Assembly (NCBI RefSeq): GCF_000379825.1
Contig: NZ_KB903814.1
Location: forward strand, 729,536-793,535
Origin: Longispora albida DSM 44784
GTDB taxonomy: Bacteria; Actinomycetota; Actinomycetes; Mycobacteriales; Micromonosporaceae
Direction of reading: 5' to 3'
Length of the DNA: 64,000 nucleotides
Positions within the stretch are counted from its first letter, which is position 1; each line of letters begins with the position of its first letter. Below the pieces are notes generated by a model. It was not told the origin of the DNA and made no database searches. It was given only the letters and a program-made list of their open reading frames with translations. Shown here piece by piece: positions 47,869 to 56,171 of this stretch. The position numbers and the translations under genes are program-made.

Positions 47869-48438
47869 TCAGGCCGCTCGCGGAATCGCCTGCTCGGTGG
47901 CCGAGCGGAGCGCTGACAGGTCGGCTCCCGAGCTGGTGAGGATCCGGGCGCCGAGGCCTTCGCCCTCGCGGATCAGGCCGAGCAGGATGTGCTCGGTACC
48001 GATGTAGTTGTGCTTGAGCCGGATCGCCTCGCGCAGCGACAGCTCCAGGACCTTCTTGGCTCGCGCGGTGAACCGGCCCCCGGAGCCCTTACGGCCGAAG
48101 AGGCCACGGCGCGGGGCCTGGGGCGGCGGGGCGAGCGCCTCCGGCCCGAAGTTCTGCTCGATGCTGGCCAGGACGGCGTCCAGGTCGATGCCGACGGAGC
48201 GCAGCGCGGCCGCGTCCTCGGGACCGAGGGGCGCGGAGGCCAGCGCCTCGGCCAGCGCGGTGCGGGCGGTCTCGTGTGTCAGGCCGGCGTCGCGGAGAAC
48301 CCGGCTGGCGATGCCGTCGCCGGCCAGGAGGGCGAGGAGGAGGTGCTCGGTGCCGACGTAGGAGTGGCCGAGCTGGGTGGCTTCGGCCTGTGCCTGCTTG
48401 ACGGCGGTACGGGCGCGGTCAGTGAATCGCTCGAACAT
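47869..48438 (-). CDS. Clp N-terminal (Clp_N) repeat protein
   Basis: The 189-aa protein consists of two Clp_N repeats (residues 1-75 and 100-185; FTDRARTAVKQAQAEATQLG and FTARAKKVLELSLREAIRLK, each with GTEHLLLAL- or GTEHILLGL-like segments) joined by a short basic linker. It resembles the N-domain of ClpC or ClpA without the ATPase, so it may act as a substrate adaptor or decoy. It begins one base after the stop of the small HTH gene, and the two are co-transcribed under dual operators at 48660-48707. Confidence 0.9.
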   Translation of the reverse strand: MFERFTDRARTAVKQAQAEATQLGHSYVGTEHLLLALLAGDGIASRVLRDAGLTHETARTALAEALASAPLGPEDAAALRSVGIDLDAVLASIEQNFGPEALAPPPQAPRRGLFGRKGSGGRFTARAKKVLELSLREAIRLKHNYIGTEHILLGLIREGEGLGARILTSSGADLSALRSATEQAIPRAA

Positions 48439-48439
48439 C

Positions 48440-48658
48440 TCAGGACCTTTCGCGGCCGGAGTGCTTCTTGTGGACTGCCTGCTTGCTGACTTCCAGGGCC
48501 TCGGCGATGTCCTGCCAGGACCAGCCGAGCCGCCGCGCGTTGGCGACCTGCACGCCTTCGAGGGTCTCGGCCAGGCGGCGCAGGGCGAGGACCGCGCGCA
48601 GGCCTGCTTTCGGGTCGGGACTGCCGGCCGCTGTGGCCAGCTCGGTCACTGTTGCCAT
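48440..48658 (-). CDS. Small HTH regulator linked to the Clp_N gene
   Basis: The 72-aa protein is mostly a helix-turn-helix (ARRLGWSWQDIAEALEVSKQ AVHKK region, residues 40-65) preceded by one long helix. Such small proteins are often found upstream of stand-alone Clp_N genes in actinobacteria. TAAAGT lies seven bases before its ATG, and two near-identical dyads overlap the -10 and -35 boxes, so it is very probably an autorepressor. The Clp_N partner might alter its stability. Confidence 0.85.
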   Translation of the reverse strand: MATVTELATAAGSPDPKAGLRAVLALRRLAETLEGVQVANARRLGWSWQDIAEALEVSKQAVHKKHSGRERS

Positions 48659-48659
48659 G

Positions 48660-48707
48660 TCGTCAACTTTAGTTGACGAAGGGACCGGGCGTCAACCTTA
48701 GTTGACG
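48660..48707. promoter_or_regulatory. Twin operators over a leaderless promoter (HTH-Clp_N operon)
   Basis: O1 is the palindrome TCGTCAACTTTAGTTGACGA (48660-48679). O2 (48690-48707) has the same arms, CGTCAAC and GTTGACG, around CTTA. Their centres are 29 bp apart, about three helical turns. On the minus strand O2 contains TTGACG (-35, 48690-48695) and O1 contains TAAAGT (-10, 48666-48671) with an 18-bp spacer. On the plus strand TTGACG in O2 (48702-48707) may be the -35 of the LytM peptidase gene. Confidence 0.9.
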
Positions 48708-48733
48708 ATCGGCCCTTGGTGCAAAATACTCAA

Positions 48734-49795
48734 ATGCTGACCAAGGTGTTCGTCGCGACCGTCCTCGCGCTCGGCCAGGCCACGCCTTCCCCCAGCCAGC
48801 TGCCGTCACCGGGAGCCACACCCTCACCACGCGCCAACCCCAGCCCCGGGCCGTCGCAGCGGCCGAAAAGCCCGGGCAGGACACCGGCACCAGCGGCCAG
48901 CCCGAGCCTGAACCTGGTCCCGAGCACGGGCCCCAGCCTCGCCCCGCCGGCACCTCCCCCGCCGGCCCGGGTGCCGGAGGTGCTGCGGCCGTCGCCGTCG
49001 CTCTCGCCTTCGCCCTCCCCCAGCCCGTCCTACAGCGAGCCGCCCGCCGATCCGGCGATGGCCAGCAGGGGCACGGGAGTGGTCAGGGCCGCAGAGGCCT
49101 TCCGGCACGCAGCCACGCTCGACACGAGACTGGCCAGCGCCGAGCAGCAGCTCCAGCGCCTGCGTTCCGCACAGGACAGACCCATCATCCTGTACCAGCA
49201 GGCAGCCGCCATCCCCGCCGATCTCCGCGACACGTGGTGGCAGGCCCGCCAGCTCACCGGCCGGGGCGGCAGCGACCTGACCCCGATCGACGAGAGCACC
49301 GTGGCGGCCCTGCGGGGTTCGGTACTCGCCGCGCACGACACGGCAACGCGGCTCGCGGCCCCGTTCGGCGACGTGACGGCCGCGCGGCTGGCGGAGGCGG
49401 CCCAGCGCCGGGACGGGAAGCTGCGGCTGCCGGTACCCGGCGGGGTGACGAGCGGTTTCGGCCCCCGGATCAACCCGCTGCACCACGGGGCGGAGGAGCA
49501 CAGCGGCTGGGACCTGGCGGCGGAGCCGGGTACGCCGGTGCTCGCCGCCGCCGCCGGGCGGGTCAGCCGCGCGGGGTGGAACGGCAGCTACGGGTACTAC
49601 GTGTGCGTCGACCATCCCGGCGTGCAGTCCTGCTACGCGCACCAGGCCGTGCTGCTCGTCCGGGCCGGGCAGGACGTGCTGAGCGGGCAGCCGGTCGGGC
49701 TGAGCGGGTCGACGGGCGCGTCGACGGGCCCGCACGTCCACTTCGAGGTACGGACCCCGCGCGGCCAGGCACTCGACCCTCTGCTGTGGATGTGA
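48734..49795 (+). CDS. Secreted M23 (LytM-type) metallopeptidase
   Basis: The 353-aa protein has a short hydrophobic N-terminus (MLTKVFVATVLALGQA, signal-like), a long Pro/Ser-rich wall-spanning stretch (about 15-105), a helical segment (about 110-220) and a C-terminal LytM domain (about 230-353). Zinc ligands are visible: His/Asp in HSGWDLAAEPGTP and His-x-His in GPHVHFEV. The family cleaves peptide cross-bridges of peptidoglycan. The first His (HHGAEEHSGWD) agrees with the H-x(n)-D motif. It shares the dual-operator region with the HTH-Clp_N operon, suggesting joint regulation. The start could be a little upstream (TTG 48716). Confidence 0.86.
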   Translation: MLTKVFVATVLALGQATPSPSQLPSPGATPSPRANPSPGPSQRPKSPGRTPAPAASPSLNLVPSTGPSLAPPAPPPPARVPEVLRPSPSLSPSPSPSPSYSEPPADPAMASRGTGVVRAAEAFRHAATLDTRLASAEQQLQRLRSAQDRPIILYQQAAAIPADLRDTWWQARQLTGRGGSDLTPIDESTVAALRGSVLAAHDTATRLAAPFGDVTAARLAEAAQRRDGKLRLPVPGGVTSGFGPRINPLHHGAEEHSGWDLAAEPGTPVLAAAAGRVSRAGWNGSYGYYVCVDHPGVQSCYAHQAVLLVRAGQDVLSGQPVGLSGSTGASTGPHVHFEVRTPRGQALDPLLWM

Positions 49796-49800
49796 GCGGC

Positions 49801-50385
49801 CTAGATGGACTTCGCCCTCTGCCGGGCGTAGTAGGCGCGGGCACGGTTACGGTCGCCACAGTCCTTCGTGTCGCACCAGCGCCGGTTCCGCCGGGGTGAC
49901 GTGTCGAGATACACCCAGCCGCACTTGGCGTCCTCGCACTGGTGGAGACGGTCAAGGTCGCCGCGCTGGGTGAGGGCCACGAGCCCGCGGACGATCCGAT
50001 GGCGGGGCGAGCGGAGATCAGTCTCCCGGTCCCGCCACTGCCAGCCCTCGCCCGACCGGACCAGGTCGGCCGCTGCGATCGCCGTACGGAACATGCCAGC
50101 GAGGTGCGCGGCGGCTTCGGGGGCGTCCTCGAAGAGAAGCGCGTAGACCCGCTCGCGCGCCTCGATGACCTGCCGCCGTTCCCGCTCGGCCCCGGCTTCG
50201 TCCCGCTCGCAGAGGTCACGCAGGACGGCAGCCTCGTCTCCGCCGATCAGGCTGGACTCGGCGCACCAGTCGACGACGTCGGAGAAGGTGTTCAGGCTCT
50301 CCGTGCGCTCGCTGCCGCCGAGGCGCCACCCGACGGTGTTCACCAGGTCGAGCATGGGGTCGCCCGCGATGTGGCGGAACTTCAT
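49801..50385 (-). CDS. CGNR zinc-finger (ABATE-domain) transcriptional regulator
   Basis: The 194-aa protein starts with an ABATE domain (MKFRHIAGDPMLDLVNTVGW, LVNT being typical) and ends with a CGNR-type zinc finger. The four metal cysteines lie in CEDAKCGWVYLD and RRWCDTKDCGDRNRARAYY, where the usual CGNR reads CGDR. The family are stress- or drug-responsive regulators. The ATG at 50385 has GAGGAG upstream. It is divergent from an MFS exporter (50494) across a 108-bp spacer containing inverted repeats and likely controls it. Confidence 0.9.
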   Translation of the reverse strand: MKFRHIAGDPMLDLVNTVGWRLGGSERTESLNTFSDVVDWCAESSLIGGDEAAVLRDLCERDEAGAERERRQVIEARERVYALLFEDAPEAAAHLAGMFRTAIAAADLVRSGEGWQWRDRETDLRSPRHRIVRGLVALTQRGDLDRLHQCEDAKCGWVYLDTSPRRNRRWCDTKDCGDRNRARAYYARQRAKSI

Positions 50386-50395
50386 TCCCGGCTCC

Positions 50396-50474
50396 TCTCA
50401 TGGGTAAAAGCATTCTTGCATGTGAGATAGCCAGTGTGCCATGCTCACGCCTCATCGGCCTATCACCCATGAGA
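50396..50474. promoter_or_regulatory. Paired inverted repeats between CGNR regulator and MFS gene
   Basis: TCTCATGGGT (50396-50405) and ACCCATGAGA (50465-50474) are perfect complements at opposite ends of the divergent spacer, one next to each gene's ribosome site. Each could be a half-operator for the CGNR protein, giving coordinate control of both genes. Confidence 0.55.
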
Positions 50475-50493
50475 ATTCACCAGGAGGCTGCTC

Positions 50494-51774
50494 ATGCCTG
50501 CCGCTTCGCCCCGCAGGTCGTTCACTGCCCTGCAGGCGTCCCAAGCGTCCTCGAACCTCGCCGACGGGCTGCTCCAGGCCGCGGTGCCACTGCTCGTCGC
50601 CGCCCTGACCCGCGACCCGCTCGTGGTGGCCGGCGTGACAGTGGCGCAGTTCCTCCCCTGGCTGGTCGCGACCCTCCCGGCCGGCGCACTGGCCGACCGG
50701 ATGGACAGACGCCGGATACTCACCATGGGCAACTGGCTGCGCGCGGCCGGATTCGCGCTACTCGCCACGGCCCTGGCGGGCGGGTGGCATCACGTCACGC
50801 TGCTCTACGCGGCGGTGTTCCTCGCGGGTTGCGCCGAGACGCTGGTCGACAACGCCGCCCTGACCATCCCGCCCCGGTTGCTGCCGCGCGAGCGGCTTGA
50901 ACGCGCCAACGGGCGGTTGTTCGCCACCCAGTCCGTCATCAACACCTTCGCCGGCCCGCCAGCCGGGGCGGCGCTGTTCGCGCTGGCGGCCTCAGCGGCC
51001 TTCTACACCGGCGCCGCCGCTTTCGCCCTCGCCGGACTGGCGGCCCTGCTGCTGCCCGCACTGCGCCCCACCAGCGAGGAACAGCAGCGCCGCCGGTCCA
51101 CTCCGACGAGCACCGCCCAGGACATCCGCTCCGGGTGGGCACACTTCTGGCACCACGAGCTGCTGCGCCGGGTCGCGTTCATCTCTGCGGCCATCAACTT
51201 CTTCGGTGCGGCCACCGGCGGGCTGCTCGTCCTGCTGATCACCGGCCCGTACCAGGTGACCCTGTCGCGCTACGGCCTGTTCATCGCCGTTCCCGCCGCC
51301 GGAGCCATCGCGGGCTCGCTGCTCGCCGCGCACGTCGTACCCCGGATCGGCGGCGGGCCAGCCACCTGGCTCGCAGCCCTCGCTCCGGCCGCCAGCTACG
51401 CGGTCCTCGGCCTGGGCCACAGCACGGCTCTCGCCCTGGCCAGCATGTTCGTAGCCGCCATCGCGACTTCGCTGAACCAGATCGTCGTCAGCACCCTGCG
51501 ACAGGCAGCGGTACCCGACGAACTCCTCGGCCGGGTCACCGCCGCGTACCGCCTGATCGTCCTGGGCGTAGTTCCGCTCGGAGCCCTGGCCGGAGGTTTG
51601 CTCGGACGCGGCCTGGGCATACGCGCCACCTTCCTCGCCGCTGCCGCCGGACTGGCACTCGCCGCCGTCCCGCTCGCCTCCCGGGTCACCACCCAGGCCC
51701 TCCGCGACGCCGAGACGAGACATCCACAGCGTGACGCCGCACGAGGTCCGGCCGAAGCTGTATCGGCGACGTGA
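50494..51774 (+). CDS. MFS transporter, drug-efflux type
   Basis: The 426-aa protein has about 12 hydrophobic helices and the MFS motif in GALADRMDRRRIL after helix 2. It is of the enterobactin-exporter (EntS/MFS_3) type. A CAGGAGG site lies six bases before the ATG. The divergent CGNR regulator suggests inducible efflux of a toxic compound. Confidence 0.88.
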   Translation: MPAASPRRSFTALQASQASSNLADGLLQAAVPLLVAALTRDPLVVAGVTVAQFLPWLVATLPAGALADRMDRRRILTMGNWLRAAGFALLATALAGGWHHVTLLYAAVFLAGCAETLVDNAALTIPPRLLPRERLERANGRLFATQSVINTFAGPPAGAALFALAASAAFYTGAAAFALAGLAALLLPALRPTSEEQQRRRSTPTSTAQDIRSGWAHFWHHELLRRVAFISAAINFFGAATGGLLVLLITGPYQVTLSRYGLFIAVPAAGAIAGSLLAAHVVPRIGGGPATWLAALAPAASYAVLGLGHSTALALASMFVAAIATSLNQIVVSTLRQAAVPDELLGRVTAAYRLIVLGVVPLGALAGGLLGRGLGIRATFLAAAAGLALAAVPLASRVTTQALRDAETRHPQRDAARGPAEAVSAT

Positions 51775-51878
51775 CGTCCCAGCATTCCCGGCTGGTTCTC
51801 CGCCGGACCGGGGCCGGGGTCACGAGTCAGGAACGGGTAACCCCCGTGGCATGGGCCCGTTCCAGCAGTTCCACAGTG

Positions 51879-51918
51879 GAGCCCGGGGACCGGCTGGGAG
51901 GCGCCGGTCCCCGGGCTC
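51879..51918. terminator. Strong hairpin terminator between MFS and subtilase genes
   Basis: GAGCCCGGGGACCGG (51879-51893) and its exact complement (51904-51918) give a 15-bp stem with a 10-base loop between convergent genes. No long T-tract is visible. Confidence 0.85.
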
Positions 51919-51939
51919 ACGGAGGGGTGGGTGGAGAGG

Positions 51940-53724
51940 CTAGAAGGTCAGGTTCCAGGCGTCGATGTAGCCGGTGTCGGCGCTGTACACGTCCTGGACC
52001 TTGAGCTTCCACGTGCCGTTCGCGACCTCGGAGGAGGCGTTCACGGTGTACGTGGTGATCACGTTGGCCGCCGAGTCGTTGCTGCTGCTCTTCAGCCGGT
52101 AGGTGCTGCCGTCCGGCGCGACCAGGTCGATGACCAGGTCACCACGGTAGCTGTGCTTGATGTCCACGCCGACCTTGAGCGCCGACGAGGCGTTGCCCGT
52201 GCGGCCGGTGACCGGGATCGAGGAGGTGATCGCCGCACCAGCGTCGGGGATGCTGACGTCGGCGGTGTTCTCGAAGTACCCGCCCGGGGTCGTCGTGGTG
52301 ACGGCCGTCAGGGTCGCGGCGGCGTCGGCCAGGCCGGCTCCGCAGCCGCCGGTGCAGGTACCGGCGAGCGGGCGGGCGTTGTCCTTGATGGCCTGCTCGA
52401 TCTGCGCCGGGGTCAGCGTCGTCTTGGAGGCGATCAGCGCGGCCAGGCCGGAGATGTGCGGGGCGGCCATGCTGGTGCCCTGGTACGGCTCGTAGTTCTC
52501 CGCACCCGGGGTCGTGGCGCCGGTGTTCAGCGTGGAGTAGATGGCGTTCTCCGGCGTGGTCACCGTGCCGGGCGTGTCCGTCGCGCGCCGGGTCTCGCCA
52601 CCCGGTGCCGCGATGTCGATCTTCGCGCCGTAGTTGGAGTAGTAGGCCCGGTTGCCCTCGCGGCTGCTCGCCGCCACGTTGATCACGTTGCTGCAGCTGG
52701 CCGGGTTGTAGTTCGCCGTGTCGTCGTTGGAGTTGCCGGCGGAGACCACGACGGTGGTGCCCCGGCCGACCGCGCCGTTGATCGCGTTCTGGTACGTGGC
52801 CGAGCAGGCGCTCTTGCCGCCCAGGCTCATGTTGATGACCTTGGCCGGGGTCGGGTTGGCCGGGACGCCGGTCACGGTGCCGCCCGAGGCCCAGGTGATC
52901 GCGTCGGCGATGTCCGAGGTGGCGCCGCCGCACTTGCCGAGCACCCGCACCGGCTGGATCTTCGCGGCGTACGCGACGCCGGCGATGCCCTTGCTGTTGT
53001 CCGTCACGGCCCCGATGGTGCCGGCCACGTGCGTGCCGTGCCAGGAGGAGTCGGTCGGCTTGGCCGGTACCGGGTTGCCGTTGGCGTCGGTGCCGCACTC
53101 GCCGGCCGTGGCCACCCAGTCGCCCTGGTCGGCAGGGTTGTTGTCCCGGCCGTTGCCGTCGCGGGCGGCGGAGGAGGAAGAGATGAAGTCGTACCCGGCG
53201 ACGATGTTGGCCGCCAGGTCGGAGTGCGCGACGTAGCCGGTGTCGAGGACCGCGACGGTGACCCCGCTGCCGGTGGACTTCGCCCAGGCGCCGGGCACGT
53301 TCATGCCGGCCGTCGCCTCGAAGAGGTCCCACTGCCTGGAGTAGTCGGTGTCGGTCGGGTCGGCCAGCGGCTGCATGATCAGGTCGGGCTCTGCGTAGGC
53401 CACGGCCGGGTCGTTCCGGTACGCGTCGAGGGTCTTCGCCAGGTCACCACCCTGGAGGTCGACGACGACGGCGCCGGTCGACAGCCGCCGGTTCACCTTG
53501 AGCTTGCGGCCCTTGCTGGCCGAGTCCTCGCTGGCGGCGGAGTCCGAGGTCGCCCCGGCCGCCCCGCTCTTGTACCCGACGATCACGGCCAGTGCCTGCT
53601 GCCCGGGCGACACGGCCGGGACTGAGGGGGTGGCTGGGGCCGCGACAACCGGGAGTGCTGCGGTCAGCGCGGTACCGGCCACGATGGCGGCACCCGCGAA
53701 AACCGCGGTGAGGGGTCTGCGCAT
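51940..53724 (-). CDS. Secreted subtilisin-like (S8) protease with P-domain
   Basis: The 594-aa exported protease has a signal peptide (RRPLTAVFAGAAIVAGTALT), an inhibitor-I9-type propeptide (about 45-125), the S8 catalytic domain (about 140-430) and a C-terminal proprotein-convertase P-domain (about 470-594, ITSSIPVTGRTGNASSALKV onward). The triad is visible: Asp in VAVLDTGYVA, His in SWHGTHVAGT and Ser in QGTSMAAPHI, with the oxyanion Asn in VSAGNSNDD. It should mature outside the cell. The ATG at 53724 has GGAAGG eight bases upstream; an upstream in-frame extension lacks such a site. Confidence 0.92.
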   Translation of the reverse strand: MRRPLTAVFAGAAIVAGTALTAALPVVAAPATPSVPAVSPGQQALAVIVGYKSGAAGATSDSAASEDSASKGRKLKVNRRLSTGAVVVDLQGGDLAKTLDAYRNDPAVAYAEPDLIMQPLADPTDTDYSRQWDLFEATAGMNVPGAWAKSTGSGVTVAVLDTGYVAHSDLAANIVAGYDFISSSSAARDGNGRDNNPADQGDWVATAGECGTDANGNPVPAKPTDSSWHGTHVAGTIGAVTDNSKGIAGVAYAAKIQPVRVLGKCGGATSDIADAITWASGGTVTGVPANPTPAKVINMSLGGKSACSATYQNAINGAVGRGTTVVVSAGNSNDDTANYNPASCSNVINVAASSREGNRAYYSNYGAKIDIAAPGGETRRATDTPGTVTTPENAIYSTLNTGATTPGAENYEPYQGTSMAAPHISGLAALIASKTTLTPAQIEQAIKDNARPLAGTCTGGCGAGLADAAATLTAVTTTTPGGYFENTADVSIPDAGAAITSSIPVTGRTGNASSALKVGVDIKHSYRGDLVIDLVAPDGSTYRLKSSSNDSAANVITTYTVNASSEVANGTWKLKVQDVYSADTGYIDAWNLTF

Positions 53725-53878
53725 TGCGTGTTTCCTTCCAAGCCTCCGGTGGAAGTGCAAGTGCGCAGACAGTCGCAGACACCGGCTCAAGTGCTCCTGT
53801 GCGAAGACTTAAAAATTGGTGAATAACGTTGTTGATAGATGCATTTTGCAATCAAGATCGCTCGCGTACTGTGAGCGG

Positions 53879-55057
53879 ATGCCGGCCACCCTCACCAGCA
53901 GGTCCGACGTGTCGCTGTCCGCCGTGACCGCCGGGGCGGTCGCCGTGCTCATCGGCTGCTCAGGACCCCTGGTCATCGTGATCACCGCCGCGACGAACGC
54001 CGGGCTCAGCCCGGCCCAGACGACGTCCTGGGTGTGGGCGATGCTGATCGGCTGCGGGTTCAGCTCCGTCATTCTCAGCATCTGGACCCGCACTCCGGTG
54101 ATTACCGCGTGGTCGACCCCGGGTGCCGCACTATTGGTGACTTCGTTACTGGCTTTCCGTTACTCCGACGCGATCGGCGCTTTTCTCCTCGCCGGAATCG
54201 CCGCGACACTGATCGGCGTCACGGGACTGTTCGGCAAGATCATGGCGCGGGTACCCCGGGGCGTGACGGCCGCGATGCTGGCCGGCATCCTGCTGCCCTT
54301 CGTGCTCGCCACGTTCACCGCGATCCCGAAGTCCCCTGTGGTCGTGCTCGCCGTGATCGCCGCGTACCTGCTGGGCCGGCGCTTCCTCGCCCGGTACGCG
54401 ATCCTGCTCGCGCTCGGGGCCGGCGTCGCGGCGGCCGGGGCCCTCGGGCAGTTCCGGCCGGCCGGGATCAGGCTGGACCTCGCCGTCCCGGTGTGGACGA
54501 CGCCGACGTTCGGCTGGCCAGCCCTGGTCAGCATCGGCATCCCGTTGCTGCTCGTGACGATGGCCAGCCAGAACGCGCCGGGGCTCGCGGTCCTCCGCGC
54601 GTCGGGGTACGAGCCGAGGGACCGGCTGCTGCTCACCGGTACCGGGATCGCGTCCGTGCTCTTCGCGCCGTTCGGCAGCCACGCGATCAACCTGGCCGCG
54701 ATCACGGCGGCCATCTGCACGGGCGAGGACGCCCACCCGAACCCGGCCAAGCGGTACGTCGCCGGGATCGCCAGCGGGATCACCAACCTGCTCTTCGGGC
54801 TGTTCGGCACGGCACTGGTACAGGTGTTCGCCGCGCTCCCCCGGCCACTGGTCGCCGCCGTCACGGGCGTCGCGCTGCTGGGCGCCGTCCTCACTGGACT
54901 CGCCGGAGCCCTCGAAGACGTACCGGCCCGCGAGCCAGCCCTGATCACCCTCGCCGTGACGGCCTCCGGCGTGACGATGCTGGGTGTCGGCTCGGCGTTC
55001 TGGGGACTGGTAGCCGGGATGGGTACCTATCTCGTTCTCAGGCGTAAGACTGGCTGA
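53879..55057 (+). CDS. benE: BenE-family benzoate/proton symporter
   Basis: The 392-aa membrane protein has about 12 hydrophobic segments and matches the BenE family along its whole length (LSAVTAGAVAVLIGCSGPLV, FGLFGTALVQVF, GVTGLFGKIMARVPRGVTAAM). BenE imports benzoate with protons. The ATG at 53879 is chosen because TACTGT lies exactly six bases upstream (53867-53872); a longer in-frame extension from 53816 lacks support. The gene overlaps the convergent DUF5937-ArsR gene by 20 bp at their 3' ends. No benzoate-degradation genes are in the window, so another aromatic acid may be the real cargo. Confidence 0.88.
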   Translation: MPATLTSRSDVSLSAVTAGAVAVLIGCSGPLVIVITAATNAGLSPAQTTSWVWAMLIGCGFSSVILSIWTRTPVITAWSTPGAALLVTSLLAFRYSDAIGAFLLAGIAATLIGVTGLFGKIMARVPRGVTAAMLAGILLPFVLATFTAIPKSPVVVLAVIAAYLLGRRFLARYAILLALGAGVAAAGALGQFRPAGIRLDLAVPVWTTPTFGWPALVSIGIPLLLVTMASQNAPGLAVLRASGYEPRDRLLLTGTGIASVLFAPFGSHAINLAAITAAICTGEDAHPNPAKRYVAGIASGITNLLFGLFGTALVQVFAALPRPLVAAVTGVALLGAVLTGLAGALEDVPAREPALITLAVTASGVTMLGVGSAFWGLVAGMGTYLVLRRKTG

Positions 55058-56036
55058 GCAGTTCTGTGGCGAGTGGTGTGCGCTGGTAGAGGACGGTCCG
55101 GCCTGCCCGGCGTGAGGTCACCAGCCCGCACCTGCGCAGCACGGACAGGTGCTGGCTGACGGCGGCCGGCGTGACACCGATGTCCATCGCGAGCTGCGTC
55201 GTCGACAGCGGCAGGTCGAGGTGGGCCAGCAGTGTCGCGCGGCTGCGGCCCAGCAGCTCGCCGAACGGAGCGACGGCCGGGGTGCTCGCGCCAGACCACA
55301 GCTCGGCGATGCCGCGCGGCGGGTAGCCGAGGACCGGCTGGTATGGCGGGCTGGCGATCAGGTTCAGGCCGGGCCAGGCGAACACGCACGGGACGAGGAG
55401 CAGGCCGAGGCCGCGGAGCTCGTGCTCGCAGTCGCTCCATTGCCTGATGTGGAGGGTGCCCTCCTGGTGCTGGTACTCGACGCCCGGGTGCAGGGTCGCG
55501 AAGACCTCCGCCACGCCGCCCCGGGTGAGGGCCGCGGCCCGGTACGCGAGGTCGGCGTCGGTGAGCGCGCGGATGCGGGGCCAGTAGGGCTCCAGTGCCA
55601 CGTCCCAGTACGCGGCGAGCTGCCCGGCGATCCGGTCGAGCCCTGGCTCCGGGTCGTCGCGGAGGGCGTGGAGTTCCGGGGCGAGGGGGCGGCCGTTGCG
55701 GAGTTCTTCCAGTGCGGCGTGCACCCGCTCTGGCGGTGTGGCCCGGAGCTGGTCCAGCTGCTCGGCGATCGTGGCCTCGGCGCGATCCGGCGGGCGGACC
55801 AGGAAGTCCGGCAGCCGGAGCCGGTCGCCGATCAGCGGGAGCACCGCGCTCAGGTCGAGGCCCGCGACCCGGCCGGGCACAGTGGACAGCCAGGGCCGGA
55901 ACATGCCGGGCCCCCGGGCGGGGTGCCCCGGCCCGGGCTCCAGCAGCAACCGCAGGCTGTTGATCACTTCCATCATGGGGGAACGGGCGAAGCGCACCCG
56001 GATCAGGTCGTCCGGCCCGAACCGCATCGACACCAT
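55038..56036 (-). CDS. DUF5937-ArsR-type transcriptional regulator
   Basis: The 332-aa protein has a long N-terminal DUF5937 domain (residues 1-235, MRFGPDDLIRVRFARSPMME) and a C-terminal ArsR-type winged helix (about 245-325, RATLLAHLDLPLSTTQLAMD, VTPAAVSQHLSVLRRCGLV). Such proteins are common one-component regulators in actinobacteria with unknown ligands. TATCGT lies exactly six bases before the ATG (56043-56048), indicating a leaderless mRNA. It overlaps the BenE gene at the 3' end by 20 bp. Confidence 0.87.
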   Translation of the reverse strand: MVSMRFGPDDLIRVRFARSPMMEVINSLRLLLEPGPGHPARGPGMFRPWLSTVPGRVAGLDLSAVLPLIGDRLRLPDFLVRPPDRAEATIAEQLDQLRATPPERVHAALEELRNGRPLAPELHALRDDPEPGLDRIAGQLAAYWDVALEPYWPRIRALTDADLAYRAAALTRGGVAEVFATLHPGVEYQHQEGTLHIRQWSDCEHELRGLGLLLVPCVFAWPGLNLIASPPYQPVLGYPPRGIAELWSGASTPAVAPFGELLGRSRATLLAHLDLPLSTTQLAMDIGVTPAAVSQHLSVLRRCGLVTSRRAGRTVLYQRTPLATELLSQSYA

Positions 56037-56171
56037 GCGCCGACGATAGCCCGGCCCGGGGTCCGGTCCGCAAGCACTCCGGCACGCGCCGCCGCCCGGA
56101 CCCGCCGGTCGCCGAGCGCCGGCCATCGTGGATGATATGAGAGTTATGTCCATATAAGGCGGGAGAGTGCA

